From contig CAVVWM010000017.1 of assembly GCA_963751955.1 (NCBI GenBank), positions 1 through 64,000 on the forward strand: DNA of 64,000 nt, read 5' to 3'. A model generated the notes under the pieces. The model saw only the letters and a program-made list of their open reading frames with translations, ran no database searches and was not told the origin of the DNA. The position numbers were made by a program, and so were the translations under genes. Position 1 is the stretch's first letter. Each line of letters opens with the position of its first letter. The DNA is from JABDIY01 sp963751955. Lineage in GTDB: Bacteria; Actinomycetota; Acidimicrobiia; Acidimicrobiales; SZUA-35. Of this stretch, positions 28,006 to 36,971 are shown piece after piece.

Positions 28006-28558
28006 AGAACTCGGATCCGTCGCGAGCCGAGACGGGGGTCGGCTGCGCTTGTCCTGTCAACGTGTTCTCGAGGATGTTGAGATAGGTGCCTCGATTGCTG
28101 TCAACGGCTGCTGTCTGACCGTGGTTGCGTGGGATGTCGCCGGCGGCTGGTGGGAGGCCGATGTCACCCAGGAGAGCTTTGATCGCACCCAGTTGGGCGA
28201 TCTGAAGCCCGGTGATCCGATCAACCTCGAGCGACCGGTTCGATTGGAAGATCGCCTCGGCGGCCACTTGGTCCAGGGCCACGTTGATGCGGTAGGAGAG
28301 ATCGTCGAAGCGGTACCCGATCTTCATGTCCGAGTCCCAGAGAATCTCCACCGCTACCTGGTGGAGAAGGGTTCGGTCACAGTCGACGGTATTTCACTCA
28401 CGGTCGTCAAACCCACCGACGACGGCTTCACTGTTGCAGTGATTCCGCACACATCGGACGTAACCACCCTCGGTTCGAAGGTGGCTGGCGACCGGGTGAA
28501 CATCGAAGTCGACGTTATGGCGAAGTATGCCGAGAAACTTCTGGAGGGTCATCGATGA
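27986..28558 (+). CDS. ribE: Riboflavin synthase alpha chain
   Basis: It dismutates two 6,7-dimethyl-8-ribityllumazine molecules to riboflavin. The start at 27986 gives the canonical MFTGIVEELG N-terminus. Two homologous lumazine-binding barrels are seen: residues 1-90 (SIAVNGCCLTVV, then GDPINLERP) and 95-190 (GGHLVQGHVDAVGEI, VTVDGISLTVV). The length is 190 residues. It starts inside ribD and ends with an ATGA overlap into ribBA. Confidence 0.95.
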   Translation: MFTGIVEELGSVASRDGGRLRLSCQRVLEDVEIGASIAVNGCCLTVVAWDVAGGWWEADVTQESFDRTQLGDLKPGDPINLERPVRLEDRLGGHLVQGHVDAVGEIVEAVPDLHVRVPENLHRYLVEKGSVTVDGISLTVVKPTDDGFTVAVIPHTSDVTTLGSKVAGDRVNIEVDVMAKYAEKLLEGHR

Positions 28559-29814
28559 CCGAATCCAATACCACCGAAACCAACGACACTGCCGCGGTCG
28601 ACGCCGATCCGTTCGATTCGGTGCCCCAGGCGATCGCCGCGCTTGGGCGGGGAGAGATTGTGGTGGTCGTGGACGACGAGGACCGCGAAAACGAAGGCGA
28701 TCTCATCATGGCCGCCCAGTTTGCCACCGAAGAGAAGATGAGCTTCTTCGTGAATCACACCAGTGGCGTAATCTGCGCCCCGCTCACCGAAAAGCGAGCC
28801 GATGATCTCGACTTGCCGTTGATGGTGCAGCAAAATACAGAACACATGCGCACGGCGTTCACTGTGAGCATTGACTACCGGCATGGGACCAGCACCGGGA
28901 TCAGCGCCCACGATCGTGCCCTCACGTTGCGGGCGATGGTGGACGGCGGCGCTCGACCCGCCGACTTCGCTCGTCCTGGTCACATCTTCCCACTCCGAGC
29001 ACGCGAAGGTGGTGTTCTGAAGCGGGCCGGGCATACCGAAGCCGCAATCGACTTGTGCATTTTGGCCGGTGTCGAACCCGTCGGTGTGCTGTGCGAGATC
29101 GTGAATCAGAACGGCTCTATGGCTCGGGTTCCCGACCTGGCTGAGTTCTGCGCGAAACACGAACTGGTCTTCATCTCGATTGCTGATCTGGTCCGGTATC
29201 GACGTCGAACCGAGAAGTTGGTTCGCCGCGTCGCTGAGGCTGCGATTCCTACCGATGCGGGCGAGTTCAATGCCGTCGTCTACGAGTCGGTGCTCGATGG
29301 TCAGGAACACGTCGCCTTCGTCAGTGGAGACCTCCGCCTCGCTGAGGAGCCTCTGATCAGGGTCCATAGCGAGTGTTTGACCGGCGACATTTTTGGGTCC
29401 CACCGTTGTGATTGTGGACCTCAGCTCAAAATTGCTATGCAACAAATCACCGAGGCAGGCGCTGGCGCGCTGGTGTATCTGCGTGGCCACGAAGGCAGAG
29501 GTATCGGACTGGGCCACAAGATCCGGGCCTACGGGTTGCAGGAGGAAGGTTTCGATACCGTCGACGCAAACCTCGAGCAGGGTTTGCCCGCTGACAGCCG
29601 CGAGTACGGCATCGGTGCGCAAATCCTCGTCGATCTTGGCGTGACCAAGATGAAGCTGATGACCAACAACCCGGCCAAGTACGGGGGATTGGATGGCTTC
29701 GGTCTGGAGATCACCGAACGGGTGCCCATCCAAACCGTTCCGACAGAAGCGAACATCGCCTACCTTCGGACCAAAGCCGAGCGTATGGGTCACTTCCTCG
29801 AATTCGACGAGTAA
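28555..29814 (+). CDS. ribBA: Bifunctional DHBP synthase / GTP cyclohydrolase II
   Basis: It supplies both precursors of riboflavin. The N-terminal DHBP synthase (residues 20-220) has VVVDDEDRENEGDLIMAAQF, RHGTSTGISAHDRALT, and RPGHIFPLRA followed by GHTEAAIDL. The C-terminal GTP cyclohydrolase II (residues 225-415) has VHSECLTGDIFGSHRCDCG with the three zinc cysteines, YLRGHEGRGIGLGHKIRAY and NNPAKYGGLDGFGLEI. All catalytic residues appear present. It is the last gene of the moaB-ribD-ribE-ribBA run and converges on hisG. Confidence 0.96.
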   Translation: MTESNTTETNDTAAVDADPFDSVPQAIAALGRGEIVVVVDDEDRENEGDLIMAAQFATEEKMSFFVNHTSGVICAPLTEKRADDLDLPLMVQQNTEHMRTAFTVSIDYRHGTSTGISAHDRALTLRAMVDGGARPADFARPGHIFPLRAREGGVLKRAGHTEAAIDLCILAGVEPVGVLCEIVNQNGSMARVPDLAEFCAKHELVFISIADLVRYRRRTEKLVRRVAEAAIPTDAGEFNAVVYESVLDGQEHVAFVSGDLRLAEEPLIRVHSECLTGDIFGSHRCDCGPQLKIAMQQITEAGAGALVYLRGHEGRGIGLGHKIRAYGLQEEGFDTVDANLEQGLPADSREYGIGAQILVDLGVTKMKLMTNNPAKYGGLDGFGLEITERVPIQTVPTEANIAYLRTKAERMGHFLEFDE

Positions 29815-29883
29815 CGGTCAGCGCCGCCTCATTCCATCGCGAGCGGAGGGCAACAGGCGAGCGTGAAGCGCCCCAGGAGCGAG

Positions 29884-30726
29884 TTAAAGAATCGCGTCGG
29901 TGGGGAGGGCGACAATGGCGTCGGCTCCCAGATCTCTCAGTTCTTGTAGTCGCATCCACAATTCGTTCTTCTCGATCACCATGTGGGCCGCAACTCGATC
30001 ATTTCGCCCTGCAAGAGGAAGCACTGTGGGGGAGTCAAGTCCGGGGAACACCTTTGACAGATCGGCGACTCGATCGGCGTCGACATGAAGCATCACATAT
30101 TGGGTTCGACGGGCTTGGAGTGCTGCGGTAATCCGCAGCGACATCAGCTCGATCACGTTGGTGCCATCGGCAGGGGCGGTAACAAACGACGCCTGGCAAG
30201 CTTGCACCTTTTCGAGAACACGGAGGTGGTTTCGGCTGAGCGAACCCCCAGTTTCACGAAGGTCAACGATCGCGTCGGCCATGCCGACCGCACAAACCCC
30301 CTCGAGGGCCCCGCCCATGCTCACGACGGTGAGGTCGATATCGCGCTCAGCAAAGAACCGCTCGGTCCATGCCGGAAGGTGGGTTGCGACGGTCTTACCG
30401 GCGAGGTCGGCGGCGGAGGTCCATGGTTCGTCCTCCCGGCAGGCGACAACGAGATCAGACCTGGCAAACCCCAACTCGATTGTGGGCCATGATTCGATTT
30501 CGTTCTCGAGAGCTGTGTCGGTGGAGATGAACGCTGCATGGAGACGGCCTGCGCGAAGCCACGCAGCGGCATCTCGTGGCCGCATCTCGATGAACTCGAT
30601 TCCTTCGGCCAGCTTGGAAGCGTTGGCGCCGCGGCTAACCCGGTAACCGGCCTGGCGAAGAAGTTCGATTGTCTGCTCTCTCAGTCGACCTTTGGAGGGA
30701 ACCGCAACACGCATGAGTGAGCTCAC
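29884..30726 (-). CDS. hisG: ATP phosphoribosyltransferase (long form)
   Basis: It catalyses the first step of histidine synthesis from ATP and PRPP. The 280-residue enzyme begins MRVAVPSKGRLREQTIELL after a short leader. It has the catalytic-core segments FARSDLVVACRED and GMADAIVDLRETGGSL, the latter with the PRPP-binding region. The C-terminal ~75 residues (RTQYVMLHVDADRVADLSKV, then VVIEKNELW-like ending) form the ACT-like regulatory domain of the long form, which is inhibited by histidine. The GTG at 30726 overlaps the hisE stop by four bases; the ATG at 30714 is an alternative. Confidence 0.94.
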   Translation of the reverse strand: MSSLMRVAVPSKGRLREQTIELLRQAGYRVSRGANASKLAEGIEFIEMRPRDAAAWLRAGRLHAAFISTDTALENEIESWPTIELGFARSDLVVACREDEPWTSAADLAGKTVATHLPAWTERFFAERDIDLTVVSMGGALEGVCAVGMADAIVDLRETGGSLSRNHLRVLEKVQACQASFVTAPADGTNVIELMSLRITAALQARRTQYVMLHVDADRVADLSKVFPGLDSPTVLPLAGRNDRVAAHMVIEKNELWMRLQELRDLGADAIVALPTDAIL

Positions 30727-31007
30727 GAACGACGCTCCTGAAGGACGTCGAGAAACGCTGTGGGCTCAACGCCGGCACCGGCCAGAGCGACCATCAAGTG
30801 GTAGACGAGGTCGGCTGCCTCGTTGGCAACCAACGTTTTGTCCACCGTGGTACGACCGAGCTCGACGCAGACCTCGAAGGCTTCTTCCATGAGTTTGCGT
30901 TGGTTGAGCTCGGAATCAGCGAGCAGCTTCGCGGTGTAGGACGTGGTGGGATCGTCAATGCGTCGATCTTCGATCACGGCCGCGAGTTCTTGGAGGATGG
31001 ACGACAC
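30723..31007 (-). CDS. hisE: Phosphoribosyl-ATP pyrophosphatase
   Basis: It hydrolyses phosphoribosyl-ATP to phosphoribosyl-AMP, the second histidine step. The 94-residue all-helical MazG-like protein has SYTAKLLADSELNQRKLMEE followed by EAFEVCVELG and NEAADLVYHLMVALAGAGV, which carry the metal-binding Glu and Asp residues. It is a stand-alone HisE, not fused to HisI. It sits five bases after ribH and overlaps hisG. Confidence 0.94.
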   Translation of the reverse strand: MSSILQELAAVIEDRRIDDPTTSYTAKLLADSELNQRKLMEEAFEVCVELGRTTVDKTLVANEAADLVYHLMVALAGAGVEPTAFLDVLQERRS

Positions 31008-31012
31008 GTCCT

Positions 31013-31480
31013 TCAGCCCGAGATCTGGCGTACTACTGACACCGTTTCGATGAGGGCGATGGCAGCCTCTGCGCCCTTGTTGCCCAACTTGGCCCCAGCC
31101 CGATCGAAGGCCTGCTCGAGGGTCTCGGTTGTGAGTATTCCGAATATCACTGGCTTGCCGGTGTCCATGGCCGCCCTCTGGATCCCCACGGCAGCCTGAC
31201 CTGCCACGAAGTCGTAGTGACTCGTTGCCCCCCTGATCACCGCACCTAGGCAGATCACGCCATCGATGTCACTACGCTCGGCCATTGTTCGGGCGACGAG
31301 AGGTGTCTCATAGGCACCGGGGACCCAGGCGAGGGTGATGTTGTCCTCGAGAACGCCGTGTCGACCCAGAGCGTCGATGGCTCCGCTCAGAAGCCGGTCG
31401 GTGATCAGATCGTTGAATCGGCCACAGACAATGCCAACCTTCAGTCCGTTTGCGGTCATAGAACCCGTGATCGTCTTCAC
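31013..31480 (-). CDS. ribH: 6,7-dimethyl-8-ribityllumazine synthase
   Basis: It makes the direct precursor of riboflavin. Family segments are KVGIVCGRFNDLITDRLLSG, WVPGAYETPLVARTMAE, ICLGAVIRGATSHYDFV with the catalytic His region, and FGILTTETLEQAFDRAG. I chose the GTG at 31480, giving 155 residues, the usual length; the open frame extends to 31588 but that part is unlike the family. It is first in a ribH-hisE-hisG operon and faces ribD-ribE-ribBA, so the riboflavin genes are split over two convergent units. Confidence 0.93.
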   Translation of the reverse strand: MKTITGSMTANGLKVGIVCGRFNDLITDRLLSGAIDALGRHGVLEDNITLAWVPGAYETPLVARTMAERSDIDGVICLGAVIRGATSHYDFVAGQAAVGIQRAAMDTGKPVIFGILTTETLEQAFDRAGAKLGNKGAEAAIALIETVSVVRQISG

Positions 31481-31769
31481 CCTGCTCAGGATACGCCCTC
31501 GATCCGGAGTACTCGCCTTCTTGAGTGGAATCATCCACCACGGATTGTGCTTGATCGACCGCCCGTTGAGGTTCTTTGACAGATCCATAAAGAGTGTCGG
31601 GGAAGTCTTGTTCCATTCGTCACCGGGTGCCTAGTGTCTGCCCCGGGTAACGGGTCCGGTGTTGCTGCTTGTTGTGGCAGATGGGTTTGTGCTGTCTAGT
31701 GACGAAATCGTCGTTGCTTGGCAGTCAACTTGTCGTCAACAAAGGAACCTGACTGCCGATGGATGAAGC
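31481..31769. other. Intergenic region between divergent ribH and CHASE-GGDEF-EAL genes
   Basis: This 289-base stretch lies between divergent ribH and the c-di-GMP gene and must hold both promoters. I see no FMN riboswitch fold, no clear -35/-10 pair and no tRNA. The part 31640-31760 is GT-rich. Confidence 0.4.
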
Positions 31770-34211
31770 GTGAGTGATGAATTCGCTACGGGGACGGCGA
31801 GGCCGGAGAATTTGGATACCGGCTCGGTCGAATGGGGTGGTCTCTCTGTCTCGCGTCCGCGTCTGACGCGCCGGTTAGCCGGATTCCTCCTCGCAGCACC
31901 TGTTGCCACCGGCATATGTGTGATCGGTGTGGCGCTGACCTTGGTTGCCTTTTTCGGTGTGCGAGGCCTCGAGCACAGCCGTGCCGAGGTCGAATATGAC
32001 CGAACGGTTCTGGAACAGACAACCGAGGTTCAACAGCGGCTCGCAACCCACATTCGCAAGTCCGAGGAATTGGCGACGACCCTAAGCCTCGGTCCGATGT
32101 TCACATCTCCGGTGTTTGAAGGGTTCTTCGCATCGGGCGGACACTTCGGCCAGAAACTGCAGTTCGATGGGCTGGTTGTGGTGGAGCGAGTTGCCGGAGC
32201 CGAAGCTTTCGCCGAATTGCGAGATCGGGAGGCCTCCCGGGAGAACCCAGAGTTTCAGTATTCGTTCAACCCGCTTGGAGTCGAGGAGGCGCTCGTCGTC
32301 ACGCGCCGGTTCGGCAACGTGCTCGAGGCAGCACCGACCGGTTCGCAACTCGACCCAGTGCTGTCCAGTTGGGTTGAGCAGGCGTCAGACACCGGATCGA
32401 CTGTTGTACAGATCGATTCCAATGCCAGCCCGCTGTTTCCGCTCTCTGATCCAGAGTCCACCGAGACTTCGGGATATCAGTCGCTGAACGGATTGGTCCT
32501 CGTAACACCGATCTACACCACAGGTGAAGAACCGGAACTGCGGGCTGCGGTTCTGAGCCGGGTTGACTTGGGTGATCTGCTCCGTGCGGTCCAGGGGTCC
32601 GACGTTCTCGTAGCTCTCGAACTTCTCGTGGGAGACAAGCTCGCAGCATCCACGGTGTCCGAAGACGAGCGAGGCAGTGCCCTGTCCGAGGCAGCCCAGT
32701 TCTCCGTTGGCGAGGAAACAATCATCTCTGTGCAGGGATATCGAACCGGATTCGATACGCCCAGAAACCAGAGCAACGCGGTGCTAACCGGAGGCTTGGC
32801 CCTTTCGTTTGTGCTGGCGTGGGTAGGCCGAGCCACGCGTCAACACGCGCTCACGTTGGGTCGCCTCGAACGCAGCGAGTATGACGCACGTCATGATGTG
32901 CTCACCGGCCTCTTGAATCGGGCCGGGCTCACTATCGCCCTGTCACATCGCGTGGAAGATCGCCGACCGCCCGACTTGGTTGGCGTGCTCTTTCTCGATC
33001 TTGATCGACTCAAGATCATCAATGACTCCATCGGCCACACCGCCGGTGACGAAGTGCTCGGGTTTGTCTCGGACCGTCTGCGCGAAGTCAGCCAGCCCGA
33101 AGACGTGATCGGGAGATTCGGCGGCGACGAGTTCGTGATCGTCCCAGCCCAAGCCCGCTCTGTTCGCGACCTCACACGATTGGCCGATGCGATCATCGAG
33201 GCTCTCTCCGCGCCGTGTGAGCTCAGCGACCGATCGATGCAGATCGTGTCTGCGAGTATCGGAATCTCCTGGGTCGCCGACGCTGAGGCCAGCGCGGAGA
33301 GCATGCTTCGAGACGCTGATGTCGCCATGTATCGCGCCAAAGATGCTGGTGGAAACCGTTGGGTCGTCTTCGACGCCGACCTTCGGGAGCAAGCCCTTGC
33401 CCGGCTAGAGGTTGAAAGGGAACTTCGAAAGGCCATCACCGAGGGCCAGCTCGTCGTCCACTACCAGCCGATTGTCTCGACTCGTGATGGCACCGTCAGC
33501 AAGTTGGAGGCGTTGGTCAGGTGGCTCCACCCGGCACGCGGCCTGATCCCACCTGGCCAGTTCCTGTCGGTTGCCGAGGAGACCGGGTTGATCGTGGAGG
33601 TCGGCGAGCACGTCCTTCGGGAGGCGTGTAAGCAGGCCGCTCTGTGGAGTGCCAAGGTCGGCCGCAGCGTGAGCGTCAGTGTCAACGTTGCTGAGCGTCA
33701 GCTGATCGACCCGGGTTTGCTGAAGACGGTTCGAAGTATTCTGAATGAAACGGGACTCAACTCTGGCCAGCTCGAACTCGAAATCACTGAGGAGCTGATC
33801 ATAGAGCGATTGGATCATCGGCTCACGATCCTTCGGCGGCTGAGTCGAATGGGAGTGAAACTCGCTATTGATGACTTCGGAACCGGGAGGGCTTCGTTGT
33901 CTCAGCTTCGCCACCTCGAGATGGTGGACACCCTTAAGGTCGATCGTGCGTTCGTCGAGAACGTCGCCGACAACGAGACGGACCAGAAGATCCTCACCGC
34001 AATCGTTGCGCTCGCCAAGAGCGTGGGCATGGAGACCGTGGCCGAAGGGGTTGAAGATGCTGACCAGGCAACCAGGATCAAGGAGAATGGCGTCGACATG
34101 ATTCAGGGCTTCTATTTCCACCGCCCCGGACCCGCAGCCGATATTCTGCCAGTCCTCTTAACACCGTTCGAGCTTCCGTGGGCGGCCCAGCAGTCGTTCT
34201 TGATTTCCTAG
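31770..34211 (+). CDS. Membrane CHASE-GGDEF-EAL cyclic-di-GMP enzyme
   Basis: An 813-residue sensor that may both make and degrade c-di-GMP. A membrane helix at about residues 38-62 and another at about 340-358 enclose an extracytoplasmic region with CHASE-domain features (GLVVVERVAGAEAFAELRDR, then VVTRRFGNVLEAAPTGSQLD). The GGDEF domain (about 370-535) has the intact GRFGGDEFVIV signature. The EAL domain (about 550-800) keeps SKLEALVRWLHP, the Asn/Glu metal residues in LELEITEELI, AIDDFGTGRASLSQL and VAEGVEDA. Both halves therefore look catalytically competent. It starts at GTG and appears to be a single-gene unit. Confidence 0.92.
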   Translation: MSDEFATGTARPENLDTGSVEWGGLSVSRPRLTRRLAGFLLAAPVATGICVIGVALTLVAFFGVRGLEHSRAEVEYDRTVLEQTTEVQQRLATHIRKSEELATTLSLGPMFTSPVFEGFFASGGHFGQKLQFDGLVVVERVAGAEAFAELRDREASRENPEFQYSFNPLGVEEALVVTRRFGNVLEAAPTGSQLDPVLSSWVEQASDTGSTVVQIDSNASPLFPLSDPESTETSGYQSLNGLVLVTPIYTTGEEPELRAAVLSRVDLGDLLRAVQGSDVLVALELLVGDKLAASTVSEDERGSALSEAAQFSVGEETIISVQGYRTGFDTPRNQSNAVLTGGLALSFVLAWVGRATRQHALTLGRLERSEYDARHDVLTGLLNRAGLTIALSHRVEDRRPPDLVGVLFLDLDRLKIINDSIGHTAGDEVLGFVSDRLREVSQPEDVIGRFGGDEFVIVPAQARSVRDLTRLADAIIEALSAPCELSDRSMQIVSASIGISWVADAEASAESMLRDADVAMYRAKDAGGNRWVVFDADLREQALARLEVERELRKAITEGQLVVHYQPIVSTRDGTVSKLEALVRWLHPARGLIPPGQFLSVAEETGLIVEVGEHVLREACKQAALWSAKVGRSVSVSVNVAERQLIDPGLLKTVRSILNETGLNSGQLELEITEELIIERLDHRLTILRRLSRMGVKLAIDDFGTGRASLSQLRHLEMVDTLKVDRAFVENVADNETDQKILTAIVALAKSVGMETVAEGVEDADQATRIKENGVDMIQGFYFHRPGPAADILPVLLTPFELPWAAQQSFLIS

Positions 34212-34304
34212 TAAGCGGGGGTCCGCAGGTCGATCAAAGCACCAGGCGCCGGCTTGACCACAGCAACCGTGGCTGAAGGAACGCTCGGCAGTAGATTTGG
34301 GTAG

Positions 34305-34661
34305 GTGGATCCAAAAGACATAGACCTCAAAGGTGCATTCGGTGATGAGGCCGACGATGTAGATCCGGCACAGGCTGAGGCAATGGCCCAGGAACTCACC
34401 CAAGCTCGTGCCAGGCTCTTGGAAGCACCGGTGGCTGACGTCGTAGTCAATCACGCAATCGGGCTGTACGAGCTGGCCGCTATCCACCTCATGGCTCCCG
34501 AACCCGACTTCGACGAAACCCGACTAGGGATTGATGCGTTGAAGGCACTGGTCGAGAACCTGTCCGGACGGTTGGGTGAGGGCGAGGAGATGCTTGTGCA
34601 GGCTCTGTCCAGCCTGCAGATGGGGTTTGTTCAACGCCTGGCCGAGTCGGAGAACTCCTAG
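34305..34661 (+). CDS. DUF1844 family protein
   Basis: A 118-residue acidic helical protein of the DUF1844 family, found upstream of infC in many actinobacteria. Visible family features are DVVVNHAIGLYELAAIHLM and IDALKALVENLSGRLG. Function is unknown; the constant link to initiation factor and ribosomal genes suggests a translation-related role, which is inference. It starts at GTG, close after an AT-poor leader without a strong ribosome site. Confidence 0.78.
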   Translation: MDPKDIDLKGAFGDEADDVDPAQAEAMAQELTQARARLLEAPVADVVVNHAIGLYELAAIHLMAPEPDFDETRLGIDALKALVENLSGRLGEGEEMLVQALSSLQMGFVQRLAESENS

Positions 34662-34884
34662 ACGAACACCGACTCGTGAGTGCAGGGCATCGGCATCGGT
34701 CACGTGTTGGGTTTGTTGTGGCGCTGCTAGGCTCAGGAGAGGTAGCAAGAGGGCTTCGGCCCCACCGGCCAGCAGATTCGCAAATGTGTCTCGCGTTGCG
34801 CCCGGTTACCGGACATCACTTTGTGATGCCCGTAGTGGCTCTTTTGTGCACCTATCCTGTCGTAGCGCTTAAGGAGCCGCCTAG

Positions 34885-35563
34885 ATGCAAAGTTACTGCC
34901 ATAGCTGACAACGCCCGGGAGCCCCGGATCAACGACCGCATTCGCGCTCGTGAAGTTCGGGTCATTTCCCCTGAAGGATCCCAGCTCGGCATCAAGGCCC
35001 TGCCTGATGCACTCACGCTGGCCCGTAACCTCGATCTCGATCTTGTTGAGATCGCGCCCGATGCTCGTCCGCCCGTGGTCCGAATCATGGATTATGGGAA
35101 AAAGAAATATGAGGACGCACAGCGAGCCAAGGAATCGAGAAGAAAATCCACCCGTGTGGTGGTGAAGGAAATGAAATACCGGCCCAAGATCAGCTCGGGC
35201 GATTTCGAAACCAAGACCCGAAAGGTGGAGAAGTTCCTCCACGAGGGCCACAAGGTGAAAATCACCATCATGTTCAGAGGTCGAGAGGTGACACACCCAG
35301 AACTCGGTCGCAACATCCTCGATGCCATCGCCGAGCGAACCGACGGCTACGCAAAGGTCGAGGCGCGACCTCGCCTGGAGAGTCGGAACATGACTATGGT
35401 GCTCGGACCCGATGCCAAGAAGGCCAGTCAGAACAAGAAGTCAGAAAAGCAAGAGGTCGCTGCCAACGCTCCCGAGCGTCCCGCTCCTCCCACTGCTGAA
35501 GAAGTCGAAGCGGTCAAAGCCCGACGGGCTGCCGCAGCCGAAAGCGAGTCAGACAATGGGTAA
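34885..35563 (+). CDS. infC: Translation initiation factor IF-3 (start region frame-disrupted)
   Basis: It binds the 30S subunit and checks start-codon choice. The N-domain begins AREPRINDRIRAREVRVISP and contains DLDLVEIAPDARPPVVRIMD then YGKKKYE. The C-domain has VVKEMKYRPKISSGDFETK, VKITIMFRGREVTHPELG and RNMTMVLGP. A charged Ala/Glu/Lys tail of about 35 residues follows. The only well-placed start is the ATG at 34885, eight bases after AAGGAG, but it is one frame off and stops after seven codons (34885-34908). Skipping one base near 34898 gives MQSYC joined to IADNAREPRINDRIR. The alternatives are a non-standard ATA start at 34901 or a leader peptide. Confidence 0.85.
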
Positions 35564-35753
35564 CAAGATGAAGTCCCACTCCGGGGCAAAAAAGAGGTTC
35601 AAGAAAACCGGCACCGGCAAGATCCGCCGTCGCAGTAAGAATCTCAACCACTTCAACGAGAAGATGTCCAGCCGCCGTAAACGCCGTCTTGGCGGTCCCA
35701 AGTTGGTCGCCAAGGCTGACGAGAAGCGCATCAACGAGATGCTGTCCAGCTGA
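35556..35753 (+). CDS. rpmI: 50S ribosomal protein L35
   Basis: A 65-residue basic protein with the L35 signature MKSHSGAKKRFKKTGTGKIR and the following KNLNHFNEKMSSRRKRRLGG. It starts at ATG 35556 inside the last codons of infC (8-base overlap), so the two are co-translated. The ATG at 35568 is a shorter alternative. It belongs to the conserved infC-rpmI-rplT operon. Confidence 0.95.
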   Translation: MGNKMKSHSGAKKRFKKTGTGKIRRRSKNLNHFNEKMSSRRKRRLGGPKLVAKADEKRINEMLSS

Positions 35754-35817
35754 TTTCACGAAGGGTTCTGACCCCTTCACCGTCCTCCGTACGATTCGTT
35801 AGAGAAAGTAGAGAGTC

Positions 35818-36179
35818 ATGGCACGCGCCAAGAGAGCCGTTCACTCAAAAAGCGTCGCAAGGCGACCCTGGCCAAGGCCAAGGGGTACTACGGCAACAAG
35901 AGCCGCAGCGTTCGCGCCGCGAACGAGCAAGTCATGCACAGCGGCAACTACGCCTTCCGGGACCGCCGGGCACGCAAAGGTGAAATGCGTCGTCTGTGGA
36001 TTCAGCGCATCAATGCCGCTTGCCGGGTCAACGGCACCACCTACAGCCGCTTCATTGCTGGCCTCAAAGCGCAGGAAATTGAAGTCGACCGCAAGATGCT
36101 GGCCGACCTGGCCGTGGCCGACGAGGCTGCATTTGCCGCCCTTGTCACTGCGTCGGGAGCTGCTGAAGCCGCTGCTTGA
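35818..36179 (+). CDS. rplT: 50S ribosomal protein L20 (frameshifted in this sequence)
   Basis: L20 is needed for early 50S assembly. The start gives MARAKRAVHSK in one frame. After one base is added to the five-A run at about 35847-35851 the reading continues KRRKATLAKAKGYYGNKSRS, then VRAANEQVMHSGNYAFRDRR, RKGEMRRLWIQRINAACRVN and GTTYSRFIAGLKAQEIEVDR. These are unmistakable L20 segments. As written, 362 bases is 3x120+2, so one base is missing. An essential single-copy gene should not be broken, so a homopolymer sequence error is the likeliest cause. Confidence 0.93.
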
Positions 36180-36943
36180 TGGCAATGGTTCCCGCCACCA
36201 AGGCAAACCTCAACGAACTTCGCACACTTCTCGGTAGCGCAGCAGCCCGTCGCAAGCGAGGGGCCTTTGTTGTCGAAGGGCCAGTCCTGGTAGGTGAAGC
36301 ACTGGCGTCGCCTCTAGAGGTGATCCACGTCGTCGGCACCACCGATCTTCTGGAGGTCTTCGCCGATTCCGCTGTGGACTGCTTCATTGTCCAACCAGGA
36401 CGCCTGTCCGGTGTGTTGAGCACTCAGACACCACAGCAGATCGCCGCGGTGGTGCGTCGACCGAAGGTGCGGTCGTTCCCGGCTGGAAGTCTCCTGGCCC
36501 AGGTGGACATGAGCGATCCGGGCAACGTGGGAACCATGATTCGCACCGCCGAGGCGGGTGGAATGGCGGGCGTGGTTCTTGTCGGGGACTGCGTCGACCA
36601 ATGGAACCCCAAGGTGATTAGAGCCTCAGCAGGGGCGATCCTCCGCTTGCCAGTGGTGGGATTGACCGTCGACGAGTTCTTCGAACTCGGTCGCCGGCCG
36701 GTTGTTGCCGCCGTTGTCGCTGGAGGACATGATTATCGGTCGACAGACCTGAGCAATGCGGTGATTTGCGTAGGTAACGAGGCTCATGGTCTCGACTCGG
36801 CGTTCGTGGACCGATGCGATCGTGCCGTCACGATCCCGCTGGATGGCCCCACCGAGTCGCTCAATGTTGCAGCAGCCGCTGCCATCGTCGTATTTGCTGC
36901 GCTGGAGCAGCGACGAGCCATTACGCTCGCCAAATCGTCTTGA
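36179..36943 (+). CDS. TrmH/SpoU-family RNA 2'-O-methyltransferase
   Basis: A 254-residue SPOUT methyltransferase. The N-terminal part (about 1-95) is the RNA-binding substrate domain (RRKRGAFVVEGPVLVGEALA). The knot domain follows: DMSDPGNVGTMIRTAEAGGM (motif 1), VICVGNEAHGLDSAFVDRCD (motif 2) and IPLDGPTESLNVAAAAAIVV (motif 3), which bind SAM. The position between rplT and pheS is conserved in actinobacteria and suggests a 23S rRNA or tRNA target. The ATG overlaps the rplT stop by one base. Confidence 0.92.
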   Translation: MAMVPATKANLNELRTLLGSAAARRKRGAFVVEGPVLVGEALASPLEVIHVVGTTDLLEVFADSAVDCFIVQPGRLSGVLSTQTPQQIAAVVRRPKVRSFPAGSLLAQVDMSDPGNVGTMIRTAEAGGMAGVVLVGDCVDQWNPKVIRASAGAILRLPVVGLTVDEFFELGRRPVVAAVVAGGHDYRSTDLSNAVICVGNEAHGLDSAFVDRCDRAVTIPLDGPTESLNVAAAAAIVVFAALEQRRAITLAKSS

Positions 36944-36971
36944 GACCGATGACATGAAAGTGCGAGGCGAG

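Noticed and set aside
28549..29793. 414-residue minus-strand open frame over ribBA
   Set aside because: It is antisense to a clearly identified enzyme and has no recognisable motif.
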